From contig NZ_JAUEDK010000027.1 in NCBI RefSeq assembly GCF_030385785.1, positions 1 through 64,000 of the forward strand: a stretch of 64,000 nt of DNA, read 5' to 3'. The notes under the pieces are model-generated. The model was given only the letters and a program-made list of their open reading frames with translations. It ran no database searches and had not been told where the DNA came from. This DNA is from Crenobacter oryzisoli. GTDB taxonomy: Bacteria; Pseudomonadota; Gammaproteobacteria; Burkholderiales; Chromobacteriaceae. Position numbers and translations under genes: made by a program. This document shows, one piece after another, positions 35,769 to 44,631 of the stretch. Every line of letters starts with the position of its first letter. Within the stretch, counting starts at the first letter, position 1.

Positions 35769-36352
35769 TGAATAAACGCGTTTATTTCTGCCTGCCGCTG
35801 GTGGTCGCGTTAGGCGGCTGCAACTGGATTGGCAGCATGACCGGCTTGTCGGCTGGCTCCAACAAGGCGCTCGGTGCCGCCTGCCGTCAGACGGGGCGTT
35901 CGCTGGAAGAGTGTTTTATGCGGAATGAGGACGCGGACAAGGCGCAGCTCTACGCTGGTTGGCGCGAAATGAACGAGTATATGGCGAAGAATCGCCTCGC
36001 CACCATGGCCCCGCCGCCGCAAGCGGCCGACAGCAAGACCGCCAACGGCACCAGTAACGGCGCGCTGGCCCCGGTCGGTGCCCGTGCGGTTGCCGCGCTC
36101 GAGCCGCAAGCGCTGACCAACGACGCGGCTGACAAGGCAGCGCAGAACGATCCGGAAGTGCGCGCGGTGCTGCAGGCAATCGGCAAGGGGGAGGCGCGGC
36201 CAGCGAATAAGCCGGGAGCCAGCAAGATGGATCCAGCAGCGCAGGCCCCGGCCGTGCCCCCGGCTACCGTCGGCGAGGCCGACCAGCGCCGCCTGCTCAA
36301 CATCATCGATGAGATCAATAAGAAGCCGGGCGGGGCCAACGCCAAGGGTTGA
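35768..36352 (+). CDS. Putative lipoprotein of unknown function
   Basis: A 194-residue protein with a lipoprotein signal (KRVYFCLPLVVALGGC, lipidated C18). A conserved-looking region with two cysteines (AACRQTGRSLEECF, about 38-51) is followed by an Ala/Pro/Asn-rich linker and a C-terminal helix DQRRLLNIIDEIN. I recognise no family. Its start overlaps the SDR stop (TAATG), so it ends the hpnCDE operon. A strong terminator follows. Confidence 0.75.
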   Translation: MNKRVYFCLPLVVALGGCNWIGSMTGLSAGSNKALGAACRQTGRSLEECFMRNEDADKAQLYAGWREMNEYMAKNRLATMAPPPQAADSKTANGTSNGALAPVGARAVAALEPQALTNDAADKAAQNDPEVRAVLQAIGKGEARPANKPGASKMDPAAQAPAVPPATVGEADQRRLLNIIDEINKKPGGANAKG

Positions 36353-36375
36353 CGACCTTCCTGACCTGATCCACC

Positions 36376-36412
36376 GGCCAGTGCCGCGAAATGCGGCACT
36401 GGCCGTTCTTTA
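36376..36412 (+). terminator. Intrinsic terminator of the hpn operon
   Basis: GGCCAGTGCCGC and GCGGCACTGGCC form a perfect 12-bp stem with loop GAAAT, followed by GTTCTTTATT. It begins 24 bp after the lipoprotein stop. Confidence 0.9.
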
Positions 36413-36471
36413 TTGGGGGCTCACCGCGCAGCGCTTCGTTGCACTCAGGTTTGTCGGCTACACTTGGCCGC

Positions 36472-37830
36472 ATGGCGAAAATCAAGACCCAATACAGTTG
36501 CAACGAGTGCGGTGGCGTAACACCGAAATGGCAGGGCCAGTGCCCGCATTGCGGAGCCTGGAACAGCTTGCAGGAAACGGCGGTGGCGCCGGCCTCGAGT
36601 AGCCCGCGTTTCCAGGCTTGGGCCGCCGACACGGTGGCGGTGCAGACCCTGTCCGACGTGCAGGCGGTGGAGGTGCCGCGCCAGCCGTCGGGCATCGACG
36701 AGCTCGACCGGGTTCTGGGCGGCGGCATCGTGCGTGGTGCGGTGATCCTGCTCGGCGGCGACCCGGGCATCGGCAAGTCGACCCTGCTGCTGCAGGCCCT
36801 GGCCGAACTGGGCCAGCGCCATAAGGTGCTGTACGTGTCGGGCGAGGAGTCGCCGCAGCAGATCGCGCTGCGCGCCAGCCGCCTGGCGGTGGACGCGGGC
36901 AAGGTACGGCTGCTAGCTGAAATCCGCCTGGAAACGGTGCTGGCCACGCTGAAGACCGAGGCGCCCGAGGTGGCGGTGATCGACTCGATCCAGACATTGT
37001 ATTCCGACCAGGTGACCTCGGCGCCGGGTTCGGTGAGTCAGGTGCGCGAGTGCGCCGCCCAGCTCACCCGCATGGCCAAGCAGACCGGCACCACCATCCT
37101 GCTGGTCGGCCATGTGACCAAGGAAGGCTCGATCGCCGGCCCGCGCGTGCTCGAGCACATCGTCGACACGGTGCTGTATTTCGAGGGCGACTCGCACTCC
37201 AGCTACCGGATGATCCGCGCGATCAAGAACCGCTTCGGCGCCGCCAATGAGCTGGGCGTGTTTGCGATGACCGACCGCGGCCTGAAGGGGGTGTCCAATC
37301 CGTCGGCGATCTTCCTGTCCTCCTACCGCGACGACGTATCCGGATCCTGCGTGCTGGTGACGCAGGAAGGCAGCCGGCCACTGCTGGTCGAGGTGCAGGC
37401 GCTGGTCGACGACGCCCACGGCTTTCAGCCCAAGCGGCTGGCGGTGGGGCTGGAGCAGAACCGTCTGTCGCTGTTGATGGCGGTGCTGCACCGCCATGCT
37501 GGTGTGGCGGTGTTCGACCAGGACGTATTCCTCAATGCCGTGGGCGGAGTGAAGATCATGGAACCGGCCGCCGACCTGGCAGTGATCCTGGCCATGGTGT
37601 CCTCGCTGCGCAACCAGCCGCTGCCGGACAAGCTGGTGGTGTTCGGCGAGGTGGGCCTGTCGGGCGAGGTGCGCCCGGTGACGCGTGGCCAGGAGCGGTT
37701 GCGCGAGGCGGCCAAGCTCGGTTTCACCCGTGCCATCGTGCCGGCCGCCAATCGGCCACGCCAACCCATCGAGGGGCTGGAGGTGATCGCGGTCGAAAGG
37801 TTGTCCGAGGCAGTCGACTATTGCCGCTGA
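36472..37830 (+). CDS. radA: DNA repair protein RadA
   Basis: A 452-residue RecA-like ATPase that helps branch migration in recombination. The zinc finger is C10-x2-C13 and C24-x2-C27. Walker A is GGDPGIGKST (about 95-104), the RadA motif KNRFG is near 257, and the C-terminal Lon-protease-like domain includes GEVGLSGEVRPV. It starts at ATG 36472, where the zinc finger begins; the open frame extends further up through the terminator. No obvious ribosome-binding site. Confidence 0.96.
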   Translation: MAKIKTQYSCNECGGVTPKWQGQCPHCGAWNSLQETAVAPASSSPRFQAWAADTVAVQTLSDVQAVEVPRQPSGIDELDRVLGGGIVRGAVILLGGDPGIGKSTLLLQALAELGQRHKVLYVSGEESPQQIALRASRLAVDAGKVRLLAEIRLETVLATLKTEAPEVAVIDSIQTLYSDQVTSAPGSVSQVRECAAQLTRMAKQTGTTILLVGHVTKEGSIAGPRVLEHIVDTVLYFEGDSHSSYRMIRAIKNRFGAANELGVFAMTDRGLKGVSNPSAIFLSSYRDDVSGSCVLVTQEGSRPLLVEVQALVDDAHGFQPKRLAVGLEQNRLSLLMAVLHRHAGVAVFDQDVFLNAVGGVKIMEPAADLAVILAMVSSLRNQPLPDKLVVFGEVGLSGEVRPVTRGQERLREAAKLGFTRAIVPAANRPRQPIEGLEVIAVERLSEAVDYCR

Positions 37831-37913
37831 GCGTCTCTACTGCCATACTGATAACAATGGGCCGTCTGTCCTGCGGCCTGAGCATTTCTTCAGGCTTGCC
37901 AGAGCGAGCGCGC

Positions 37914-38477
37914 ATGCTGACACCCGAACTGATCGAGGCCGAACGTCCCTATCTGATGCGCTATGCGCTGGCCCAGCTGCGCGACAAGGGTGCCGCCGAC
38001 GAGGCGGTGCAGGAGACGCTTCTGGCGGCGCTGGAGTCGGCCACCTCGTTTTCCGGCAAGTCGAGCGTGCGTACCTGGCTGACCTCAATCCTGCGCTTCA
38101 AGCTGATCGACACGATCCGTCGCGAGAGGAAAGTGGTGCTGGTCGAGAGCTTCGAGGACGAGGCGAGCGATGATGAGTTCGCCGACCTGTTCTTCGCTCC
38201 GGACGGCCATTGGCGCGAGCCGGTCCGCGCCTGGGGGGGGCCGGAGGCAACGCTGATTGCCCGCGAGTTCTGGGACGTGTTCGAGCGCTGTTCGCAGGCG
38301 ATGCCGCGCCGCACGGCGATGGCTTTCGTGCTGCGCGAGCTGCAGGGCATGGAAATCGCCGAGATCTGTAAGGCGCTGGAGATTACCGCGACCAACTGTT
38401 CAGTGATGTTGTACCGGGCCAGGATGAGCCTGCGCGAATGTTTCGAAATCAGCTGGCTGGGAGGGGCGAAGGCATGA
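37914..38477 (+). CDS. ECF-type sigma-70 factor
   Basis: A 187-residue RNA polymerase sigma factor with region 2 (about 8-70, AVQETLLAALESATSF and IRRER) and region 4 (about 125-180, with the helix-turn-helix MEIAEICKALEITATNC). The linker has the FAPDGHWREP element typical of a proteobacterial group paired with tiny ZAS anti-sigma factors. ATG 37914 puts region 2 at the N-terminus. The anti-sigma gene overlaps its stop (ATGA). The pair probably controls a small oxidative or metal stress regulon, as the related Neisseria pair does; that is inference. Confidence 0.88.
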   Translation: MLTPELIEAERPYLMRYALAQLRDKGAADEAVQETLLAALESATSFSGKSSVRTWLTSILRFKLIDTIRRERKVVLVESFEDEASDDEFADLFFAPDGHWREPVRAWGGPEATLIAREFWDVFERCSQAMPRRTAMAFVLRELQGMEIAEICKALEITATNCSVMLYRARMSLRECFEISWLGGAKA

Positions 38478-38653
38478 TGATCAAGTGCAAGGAGGCCAGC
38501 TGGCTGATTTCCGCCTCGCTCGATCGGCCACTCACCTTGGCCGAGCAGGTACGGCTGTCGATGCATCTGTTGATGTGCGGTAACTGCAAGAACTTCTCTC
38601 AGCAGATGGCGCAGTTGCGCGCCATTGCACGCCAGGTCGGCAACGGAGAGTAG
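38474..38653 (+). CDS. ZAS-type anti-sigma factor
   Basis: A 59-residue protein with the zinc anti-sigma motif H31-x3-C35-x2-C38 and an upstream Cys at position 5. It has no membrane segment, so it is a soluble, probably redox-responsive anti-sigma factor: oxidation of the cysteines would release zinc and the sigma factor. It is translated from ATG 38474 behind GGAGGGG, overlapping the sigma-factor stop. Confidence 0.85.
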   Translation: MMIKCKEASWLISASLDRPLTLAEQVRLSMHLLMCGNCKNFSQQMAQLRAIARQVGNGE

Positions 38654-39191
38654 CCATCGGTACGACTCGGCCGAGGCTGTTGCTACGGTGAAAAGCCAGC
38701 TGCAGCCAAGCAATTCCTGATGACGTAAAACGGGCCAGCGTTTCGGCTCGTTCTAAGGCGTCGGTATGACCAGGTGCGGCATGTCGGAAGGGCGCTGGCG
38801 GTCTATTGTGCCTTCCTTGAGTAAAGCGGGTTAAGAGCACCCATGTGTCCCTAATTCCCTCAGCAATCGCGCTATTTCATGCTTTTCGCAAGGGTGCAGC
38901 AAATGCCTTCTGACTGGACGAGGGCATCTAGGTGCGTCTTGTCCATTCGGTGCGTTGGCTTGCCCGGGCCGGTTCCGTCATCGCTGTGAAGCCCTCCTGT
39001 AACGAACGCCCCCCCACCTGTTGATCATCCAGATCTCGCGGCCTTGCTGTCGTTTGCCAGTCATAGTGACCGCTACGTCTGGTGTATTCTCAAATGTACT
39101 TTCCAAAAGAATTAAAAATGTTATTTGGTTAAAATGTTAATGGCATTCATAGTGGGAGGATGCTGCCTTTTTTTTAGATCAGGGGATTTGA
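38654..39191. other. Gene-free region upstream of chemoreceptor
   Basis: About 540 bp without a gene I can support. The first 400 bp are G+C-rich and featureless. The last 100 bp are A+T-rich (around 39090-39180), with a run of eight T near 39168, and probably hold the chemoreceptor promoter. Confidence 0.4.
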
Positions 39192-40931
39192 ATGCCTTCC
39201 ACTCGCTTGACTCTGCGCCAGCTGTTCATTGGGCTGACATTGCTGTGCGCCTTGTTGATGATCACGTTGGGCTGGGCCGCACTGCGGTTGAAGAACGCGT
39301 CGACGGCGGTTCAGGCAGCTGAGGAGTCGCGTTATGAGAGCTATCTGTATGCTGAAGAATTACGCCGTAGCTCCGACGAACTGACCCGGTTGGTGCGTAC
39401 TTACGTGGTCACCGGCGATCCGCGTTTCGAGCAGGCCTACCGCGACGTGATCTCGATCCGCAACGGTACCAAGCCGCGCCCGCAAGGGTATCAGCGTATC
39501 TACTGGGACTTCGTGCTGGCGAATGAGGCGTCGCTACAGCCTGACGGCGAGAAGGTGCCGCTACGCACATTGATGCAGCGCGCCGGTTTCACCGCCGCCG
39601 AATTTGCCAAGCTCGACGAGGCGCAACATCGCTCTGACCAGCTGGTCGGTAAGGAGGAAAGGGCAATAAAGCTGGTCCAGCAGCGCCTTGTCTCAGGGCA
39701 GCCTCCAGGCCACGAGGACGAGGAGGCCAGGGCGCTGATTCACGATGCTGACTATCACAAGCAGAAGGCCGAGATTATGCGTCCTATCGACGACTTCTTC
39801 GGCTTGCTGATGCAGCGTACTGGCCAGGCAGTCGATCAGGCCAAAGCGGAAGAGCGTTTCTGGATCGAGGTGGTGCTGTCGCTGGTGGTCGCGACGCTGG
39901 TGGTGATCGCCGCCAGTCTGTTGTTTTCCTACTGCTACTTGTCGCGCATTCTTGGCGGCGAACCGGTAAGGGTCGCGGCGGAGTTGGGAGAGATTGCCGA
40001 TGGTAAGCTGACCAGTCGCATCGGCCATGTCAGCCCTGACAGCGTGCTCGGCATTCTCGACCATATGCGTCAACAGCTCTCGGGAATGATTCGTGGCATC
40101 CGTGACGGCAGTCAGAGCATCAAGGAAAGTGGCGGAGAGTTGAAAGACTATTCGGCTAGTGTCAGCGCCGACAGTCAGCGTCAAACTGAATCCGCCACCC
40201 AGATTGCTGCAGCCGTGGAGGAGCTGGCGGTCAGCATCTCGCAAATGGCCAGTGCCGCAGAAAACGTCGAGGCGTTGACTCAGGGGGCGGAGCAGTCGGT
40301 GCAGGAAGGGGCCGAGCAGGTAGGCAGGGTGGCGGAAAAAATTCATGCCTTGCGCGACAGCGTGACCGGCTCGGCCGAGGCGATCCGCGAGTTGGGCGTC
40401 CAATCGCAAAAGATTTCATCCATCGTCAATGTGATCCGCGATATCGCCGACCAAACCAACCTGTTGGCGCTGAATGCCGCGATTGAGGCGGCGCGCGCCG
40501 GTGAAAACGGTCGTGGCTTCGCGGTGGTGGCTGACGAGGTGCGCAAGCTGGCTGAACGTACTGCCGTGTCGACCCAGGAAATTAACTCAATGGTCCTGGC
40601 TATCCAACGGGGCGTGGAGATGTCGGAGGGTAATATGCAGTACGCGGTGACCGAGGTTGAGCAAGGCGCTCAGTTGTCCGACGAGGTTCAGCAGCGTTTG
40701 CAAGTGATCAAGCAGCGCAGTGCCGAAGTGCTGCTCGTGGTGCGGGACATCTCTGGGGCGCTGGCCGAACAGCGTGCCGCCGGCAACGAGATAGCCCTCA
40801 ACGTCGAGCGCATTGTAGAGCTGTCGGCGCAAAACAACCGCGATGTGCAGTCGATTCATCACAACGCCGGCGAACTCGACGAAGTCGCCGGGCAACTGCA
40901 GGCCTCGGTGGCGCGATTCCAGCTAGCCTAG
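39192..40931 (+). CDS. Methyl-accepting chemotaxis protein
   Basis: A 579-residue chemoreceptor. TM1 is at about 10-31 and the periplasmic helical domain at about 32-222, with a CHASE3/4-helix-bundle look ([20 protein letters not shown]). TM2 is at about 226-252, followed by a HAMP-like segment and the signalling domain with tip [21 protein letters not shown]. No C-terminal pentapeptide. It is an orphan gene with its own terminator. The ligand is unknown. Confidence 0.94.
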   Translation: MPSTRLTLRQLFIGLTLLCALLMITLGWAALRLKNASTAVQAAEESRYESYLYAEELRRSSDELTRLVRTYVVTGDPRFEQAYRDVISIRNGTKPRPQGYQRIYWDFVLANEASLQPDGEKVPLRTLMQRAGFTAAEFAKLDEAQHRSDQLVGKEERAIKLVQQRLVSGQPPGHEDEEARALIHDADYHKQKAEIMRPIDDFFGLLMQRTGQAVDQAKAEERFWIEVVLSLVVATLVVIAASLLFSYCYLSRILGGEPVRVAAELGEIADGKLTSRIGHVSPDSVLGILDHMRQQLSGMIRGIRDGSQSIKESGGELKDYSASVSADSQRQTESATQIAAAVEELAVSISQMASAAENVEALTQGAEQSVQEGAEQVGRVAEKIHALRDSVTGSAEAIRELGVQSQKISSIVNVIRDIADQTNLLALNAAIEAARAGENGRGFAVVADEVRKLAERTAVSTQEINSMVLAIQRGVEMSEGNMQYAVTEVEQGAQLSDEVQQRLQVIKQRSAEVLLVVRDISGALAEQRAAGNEIALNVERIVELSAQNNRDVQSIHHNAGELDEVAGQLQASVARFQLA

Positions 40932-40990
40932 GGGGCGTGCAAGCTTCTGGTCGCAGCATGGTCTAAACAAGGCACTCTGATGGTGCAGGC

Positions 40991-41024
40991 AATAAACAAC
41001 CGGCCTAACGGCCGGTTGTTTATT
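40991..41024. terminator. Bidirectional intrinsic terminator
   Basis: A 15-bp perfect stem (AATAAACAACCGGCC with GGCCGGTTGTTTATT, loop TAAC) between the converging chemoreceptor and DUF2325 genes. Each strand gets a T-rich tail. Confidence 0.9.
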
Positions 41025-41033
41025 TGGGTTCGC

Positions 41034-41411
41034 TTAACGGTGCTTACGCCGCGAGGTGGGGGCGGCGACCACGGCCGCTTTTGGGCTCTGCTGCGGACAG
41101 TGTGCACAGTGGCCGCCTTGCGCATCAATGCCTGCGCAGGAAAGAGACTGCTTCAGCGAGCATACCGAGCGGCGGCAGGCAATGAAGCGGACGTTCTCCT
41201 CCGATGCCAGTTCGCGGAAGTGGCGCATTACATTGTGGCCTAGGAAGTCGGTGAACAGAATCAGCAGGTCGGTACCGGCCGGCAGCCGGTCGATCTTGCG
41301 CTGATGCGAGCTGTTGCGGCCGGTGATATGGCGGTGAATGGAAATCCCGAGGCTTTTCAGCACATCGGGAATGTTGCCGAGGGTGTCGGCGCCTACCAGC
41401 ATGGCGTTCAT
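41034..41411 (-). CDS. DUF2325 protein, Fur-box controlled
   Basis: A 125-residue protein with the DUF2325 fold (MLVGADTLGNIPDVLKSLG, then HITGRNSSHQRKID, DLLILFTDFLGHNVM and the NVRFIACRRSV segment). The C-terminal third is cysteine-rich (CSLKQSLSCAG, HCAHCPQQ) and ends in a basic tail. AAGGAG before ATG 41411 fixes the start. A near-perfect Fur box lies 32 bp upstream, so it should be induced by iron limitation. The biochemical function of DUF2325 is unknown; the cysteines could bind metal. Confidence 0.85.
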   Translation of the reverse strand: MNAMLVGADTLGNIPDVLKSLGISIHRHITGRNSSHQRKIDRLPAGTDLLILFTDFLGHNVMRHFRELASEENVRFIACRRSVCSLKQSLSCAGIDAQGGHCAHCPQQSPKAAVVAAPTSRRKHR

Positions 41412-41705
41412 CGGGGCTCCTTGGGCGAGTGTGACATTTAATGATAATGCTAATTATTATCATTTATTGAGTCAATAGTCGGCACCTCTTGGCTCAAGGG
41501 CTACCGTTGCGAAAACACCAATGCCGGTCCCGACAGGCTGCTGTGAGGCGGAGAAGAAAGTGCTGAGTCGGCCGAGCCGACGGCACGGTCAGCGCGAAGA
41601 GTCGCTGCCAAAAGCCTGAGAGGCGCTTGGAGTCAGGGAGTTGTCACGGGCTGCCATGGTTTACGATAAGGGCGGTACAAATGCCGGGTGAGGTTGGCGA
41701 ACGAC
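41412..41705. other. Intergenic region with Fur box
   Basis: About 290 bp between two - strand genes. The Fur box lies at its left end; the rest, 41462-41705, shows nothing recognisable. Confidence 0.4.
41443..41461. promoter_or_regulatory. Fur box upstream of DUF2325 gene
   Basis: GATAATGCTAATTATTATC matches the 19-bp Fur consensus GATAATGATAATCATTATC at 17 of 19 positions. The symmetry extends outward as AAT/ATT. It is 32 bp before the start codon, over the likely promoter. Confidence 0.85.
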
Positions 41706-43388
41706 TCAAAACTCCTTACTGGAGCGCCAGATCGACCACATGATCCAGATGCTGTTGAAAAACGCCACCATGAAGCCGAGAAAGCCGAAGAAGGGTAGTC
41801 CAAAGAGCTTAGGCCCGGCGTTTACCGTCATCACGATCGCTGAACCGATGATCAGGCAGCCGGTGACGATGCCCATCGTCAAGCGATTGGCACTCTTGTC
41901 GAGCTGGCGGCCGAAGTTGTCCAGCCGCTTCAGATCGAGGTTGACGCGGAACTTGCCGTGGCGAATATCCTTGCCGATGCGGATCAGGTCGCGCGGCAAC
42001 CCTGCCAGTATGCCGATGGCTTCGCTTAGCGTGTGCTTGCCGCGCTTGAGCAGTGAAGCGGGGTGGAAACGCTCCATCATCAGCTCGCGCACGAACGGGG
42101 TGATGTGCTCGATCAGCTGAAAGTCTGGGTCGAGCTGGCGGCCGAGCCCTTCGAGGGTAATTAGTGCCTTGAACAGCAGTGTCAGCTCCGGTGGCAGCAA
42201 GATCGAGTGTTCGCGTATCAACCCCATGATGTCGTTAATCAACTGGGTGATATTGATGTTCTTAAGCGGTACATGGTCGTATGTAAACATCAGCTCGCCG
42301 ATGTCATAGGCGAACTTGTGTTCGTCGACCGGGTGGCTACCGGTCCATTCGATCAAGACGTCGAGGACCGCCCGTTCGTCACGTTCGGCCAGCGCTGCTA
42401 ACAGATCAATAATCTCATCGCGGCGGGCGTGGCTGAGCCGGCCGACCATACCGAAGTCCACCAAACCGACCCGCTCTCCTTCGAGAAAGAACACATTGCC
42501 CGGATGTGGGTCGGCGTGGAAGAAGCCATTAATCAGAATCATTCGCAGCACTGCGTCAGCACCGTGTCTCGCCAGCACTCGTGGGTCCAGCCCGCTGCCG
42601 GCTAGCAAGTCGATCCGGGTGGCCGGAATGCCGTCGACGAAGCTTTGTACATTGACCTGTGGATTGGTGTACTGCCAGTAGATGCGCGGTACATGGATGA
42701 TCGGGTCGTCGGCAAAGTCTCGGCCGAAGCGTTCCATATTGCGAGCCTCGACCGCCAGGTCGAGTTCACGCCTTAGCGATCGGGTGAACTGCTTGACGAT
42801 CTCGATCGGTTGGTAACGTCGAGTCTCCGGAAACTCCGTTTCGATTAGATGCGCAATGTACGACAGAATGCGTAAATCGGCTTCGACCTTGTCGACGATA
42901 CCTGGGCGGCGCAATTTCACTGCTACCTCGCTGCCATCGGGCAGTCGGGCTCGATGTACCTGAGCAATCGATGCGGCCCCTATTGGGGTAGGGTCGAATT
43001 CGGCAAACAGGGTGGCCGGTGGGGCTCCAAGTGCCTTGGTGACCAGCGCCTCGAGTGCTTCGGGCGGAACTGGTGGTACATGAGCCTGCAGTTTCTCGAA
43101 TTCGGCAATCCAATCCGGCGAGAATACGTCGACACGGGTCGACAGGATCTGGCCGAGCTTGATGAAGGTCGGGCCGAGCTCCTCAAACGCCAGTCTGACC
43201 CGCACCGGCGTCGGCTGGCCTGCACCCGATTCGGGCAGTGAAAGGTTCAGCCATTCTCCGGCTTTTTCCACCGCACGCGGTAATTTCAGCCGCTGTGTGA
43301 ACTCCCCCAGCCCATGGCGGATCAGAATGCCACTAATTTCCTTCAGACGAGGTAAGTCGCGCATGGCGACAAGTGTTTCTCTGAGCAT
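41706..43388 (-). CDS. ubiB: UbiB-family (ABC1/AarF) atypical kinase
   Basis: A 560-residue protein needed in ubiquinone synthesis. The family N-terminal KxGQ motif is FIKLGQILSTR (about 75-85), the A-rich loop is IGAASIAQVHRA, the catalytic loop region is FFHADPHPGN, and the metal site is VDFGMVG. Two C-terminal hydrophobic segments (about 500-520 and 525-548) anchor it to the inner membrane. UbiB probably uses ATP to help extract or move lipid intermediates. The other ubi genes are not in the window. Confidence 0.93.
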   Translation of the reverse strand: MLRETLVAMRDLPRLKEISGILIRHGLGEFTQRLKLPRAVEKAGEWLNLSLPESGAGQPTPVRVRLAFEELGPTFIKLGQILSTRVDVFSPDWIAEFEKLQAHVPPVPPEALEALVTKALGAPPATLFAEFDPTPIGAASIAQVHRARLPDGSEVAVKLRRPGIVDKVEADLRILSYIAHLIETEFPETRRYQPIEIVKQFTRSLRRELDLAVEARNMERFGRDFADDPIIHVPRIYWQYTNPQVNVQSFVDGIPATRIDLLAGSGLDPRVLARHGADAVLRMILINGFFHADPHPGNVFFLEGERVGLVDFGMVGRLSHARRDEIIDLLAALAERDERAVLDVLIEWTGSHPVDEHKFAYDIGELMFTYDHVPLKNINITQLINDIMGLIREHSILLPPELTLLFKALITLEGLGRQLDPDFQLIEHITPFVRELMMERFHPASLLKRGKHTLSEAIGILAGLPRDLIRIGKDIRHGKFRVNLDLKRLDNFGRQLDKSANRLTMGIVTGCLIIGSAIVMTVNAGPKLFGLPFFGFLGFMVAFFNSIWIMWSIWRSSKEF

Positions 43389-43447
43389 GTTTTACCCGCT
43401 AGGAGGCCGGCTTTACACTGCCGGTCGCGTTGGTTAGAGTGCAGTCT

Positions 43448-44326
43448 ATGAAATTGCAACTACGGTTACTAGCTCTGGTGTTGGTCGCGTTCATGTCAAG
43501 CGCGTACGCGGCGCCGGAGAAAGCGTCTGCCGAGGGACGTGCAGCGGTCGAGGCCTCGGACGACCCCATCGGAAAATTCGCTTCCAATCCAAATAAAAGC
43601 TCGGCCAGCGAGGAAGTTGCTGGCGACCTCATCCTGCAAGCCATGAGTTTGCTGGGGGTAGCTTACCGCTTTGGTGGTACTTCGCCGACCTCTGGGCTCG
43701 ATTGCAGTGGCTTCATCCAGTACATCTTCAAGAAATCGCTGCGCGTCAGTCTGCCGCGTACTGCCGCCGAAATGGCGCATACCGGCAGGGGTGTCGACCG
43801 GAGTGAACTGGCGCCGGGCGATTTGGTCTTCTTCAATACCCGTGGCTTTGCCAACTCGCATGTCGGCATGTACATGGGCAACAATAAGTTCATCCATGCG
43901 CCACGGACTGGCAAGAGCGTGGAAGTGGTGAGCATGAGTAGTGCGTACTGGGCCGCACGCTATAACGGTGCGCGGCGGGTATCGAGAGGCGGGGCGAATG
44001 TTGCCGACTACACCGACAAGGGCGGCAGCGACGAGTCGAGCGTTCGTTCTAGCCGGCCGGTGGCTGCGAAGAAAGCAGATGTCGCAGAGCCTGCAACTGC
44101 CGTGAAGTGCCGCAGGGGCAAGCATTGCAAGGCTGTGCCTGAAGCCGAGCCTAAGGGGAAGGGTAAGAAGGGCAAGGCGGCTGAGGTAGAGAAGGGCAGT
44201 AAGGGCCGCGCGGGCAAGGGTAAGAAGGAGGCGACCAAGTCGAGTGCGGGCAGGTCGTCAAAAGCCGGCAAGTCGTCCGAAAAGCAGCCGATCAAGAAAA
44301 AGCACAAGAAGAAAGCCGCATCCTGA
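43448..44326 (+). CDS. NlpC/P60 peptidoglycan endopeptidase with lysine-rich tail
   Basis: A 292-residue exported protein: signal peptide 1-21 (cleavage after SAYA), NlpC/P60 domain about 60-180, then a tail. Catalytic residues are C86 (GLDCSGF), H138 (NSHVGMY) and H150 (KFIHAP). It should cut D-Glu-mDAP type links in the cell wall. Residues from about 200 to the end are extremely rich in Lys, Ala and Ser (KGKGKKGK, KKKHKKK) with one CRRGKHC. Such a tail could bind polyanions such as teichoic-like polymers, LPS or DNA. A good terminator follows. Confidence 0.92.
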   Translation: MKLQLRLLALVLVAFMSSAYAAPEKASAEGRAAVEASDDPIGKFASNPNKSSASEEVAGDLILQAMSLLGVAYRFGGTSPTSGLDCSGFIQYIFKKSLRVSLPRTAAEMAHTGRGVDRSELAPGDLVFFNTRGFANSHVGMYMGNNKFIHAPRTGKSVEVVSMSSAYWAARYNGARRVSRGGANVADYTDKGGSDESSVRSSRPVAAKKADVAEPATAVKCRRGKHCKAVPEAEPKGKGKKGKAAEVEKGSKGRAGKGKKEATKSSAGRSSKAGKSSEKQPIKKKHKKKAAS

Positions 44327-44352
44327 AGCAGGCGGCCCGACAATATGAACAG

Positions 44353-44382
44353 GATGCCCGCCACGGCGGGCATCGCTTTTTT
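44353..44382 (+). terminator. Intrinsic terminator of the NlpC/P60 gene
   Basis: GATGCCCGCC and GGCGGGCATC form a 10-bp stem with a two-base loop, followed by GC and six T. Confidence 0.9.
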
Positions 44383-44409
44383 CCTTTACTGCGCTGTGGT
44401 TGATTGAAT

Positions 44410-44622
44410 ATGCAATTAGAATTCCCTGTGTGGCACGACAGCGAAGGCAATGTGCTCGCCTGTGTCGAGAAGATCAAGGTGATGCGCGAGAACCTGGAGG
44501 AACTCCAGCAGATGGCGCAAGACGCGTTCGAGGATGCGTTGCTGATGGGCTGCGACGAGCAGCAGATCCGCGATTTTCTGGTGACGATGATGCGTCAACT
44601 GGACAACCCCTACCAGAGCTAA
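44410..44622 (+). CDS. Small acidic protein of unknown function
   Basis: A 70-residue soluble protein, acidic and mostly helical (KVMRENLEELQQMAQDAFEDALL split across two helices). It has two cysteines and the C-terminal IRDFLVTMMRQLDNPY. ATG 44410 is used; a TTG two codons upstream is possible. It lies 9 bp before lolC, so it is probably the first gene of that operon. I do not recognise a family. Confidence 0.65.
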   Translation: MQLEFPVWHDSEGNVLACVEKIKVMRENLEELQQMAQDAFEDALLMGCDEQQIRDFLVTMMRQLDNPYQS

Positions 44623-44631
44623 GCCGGATAT

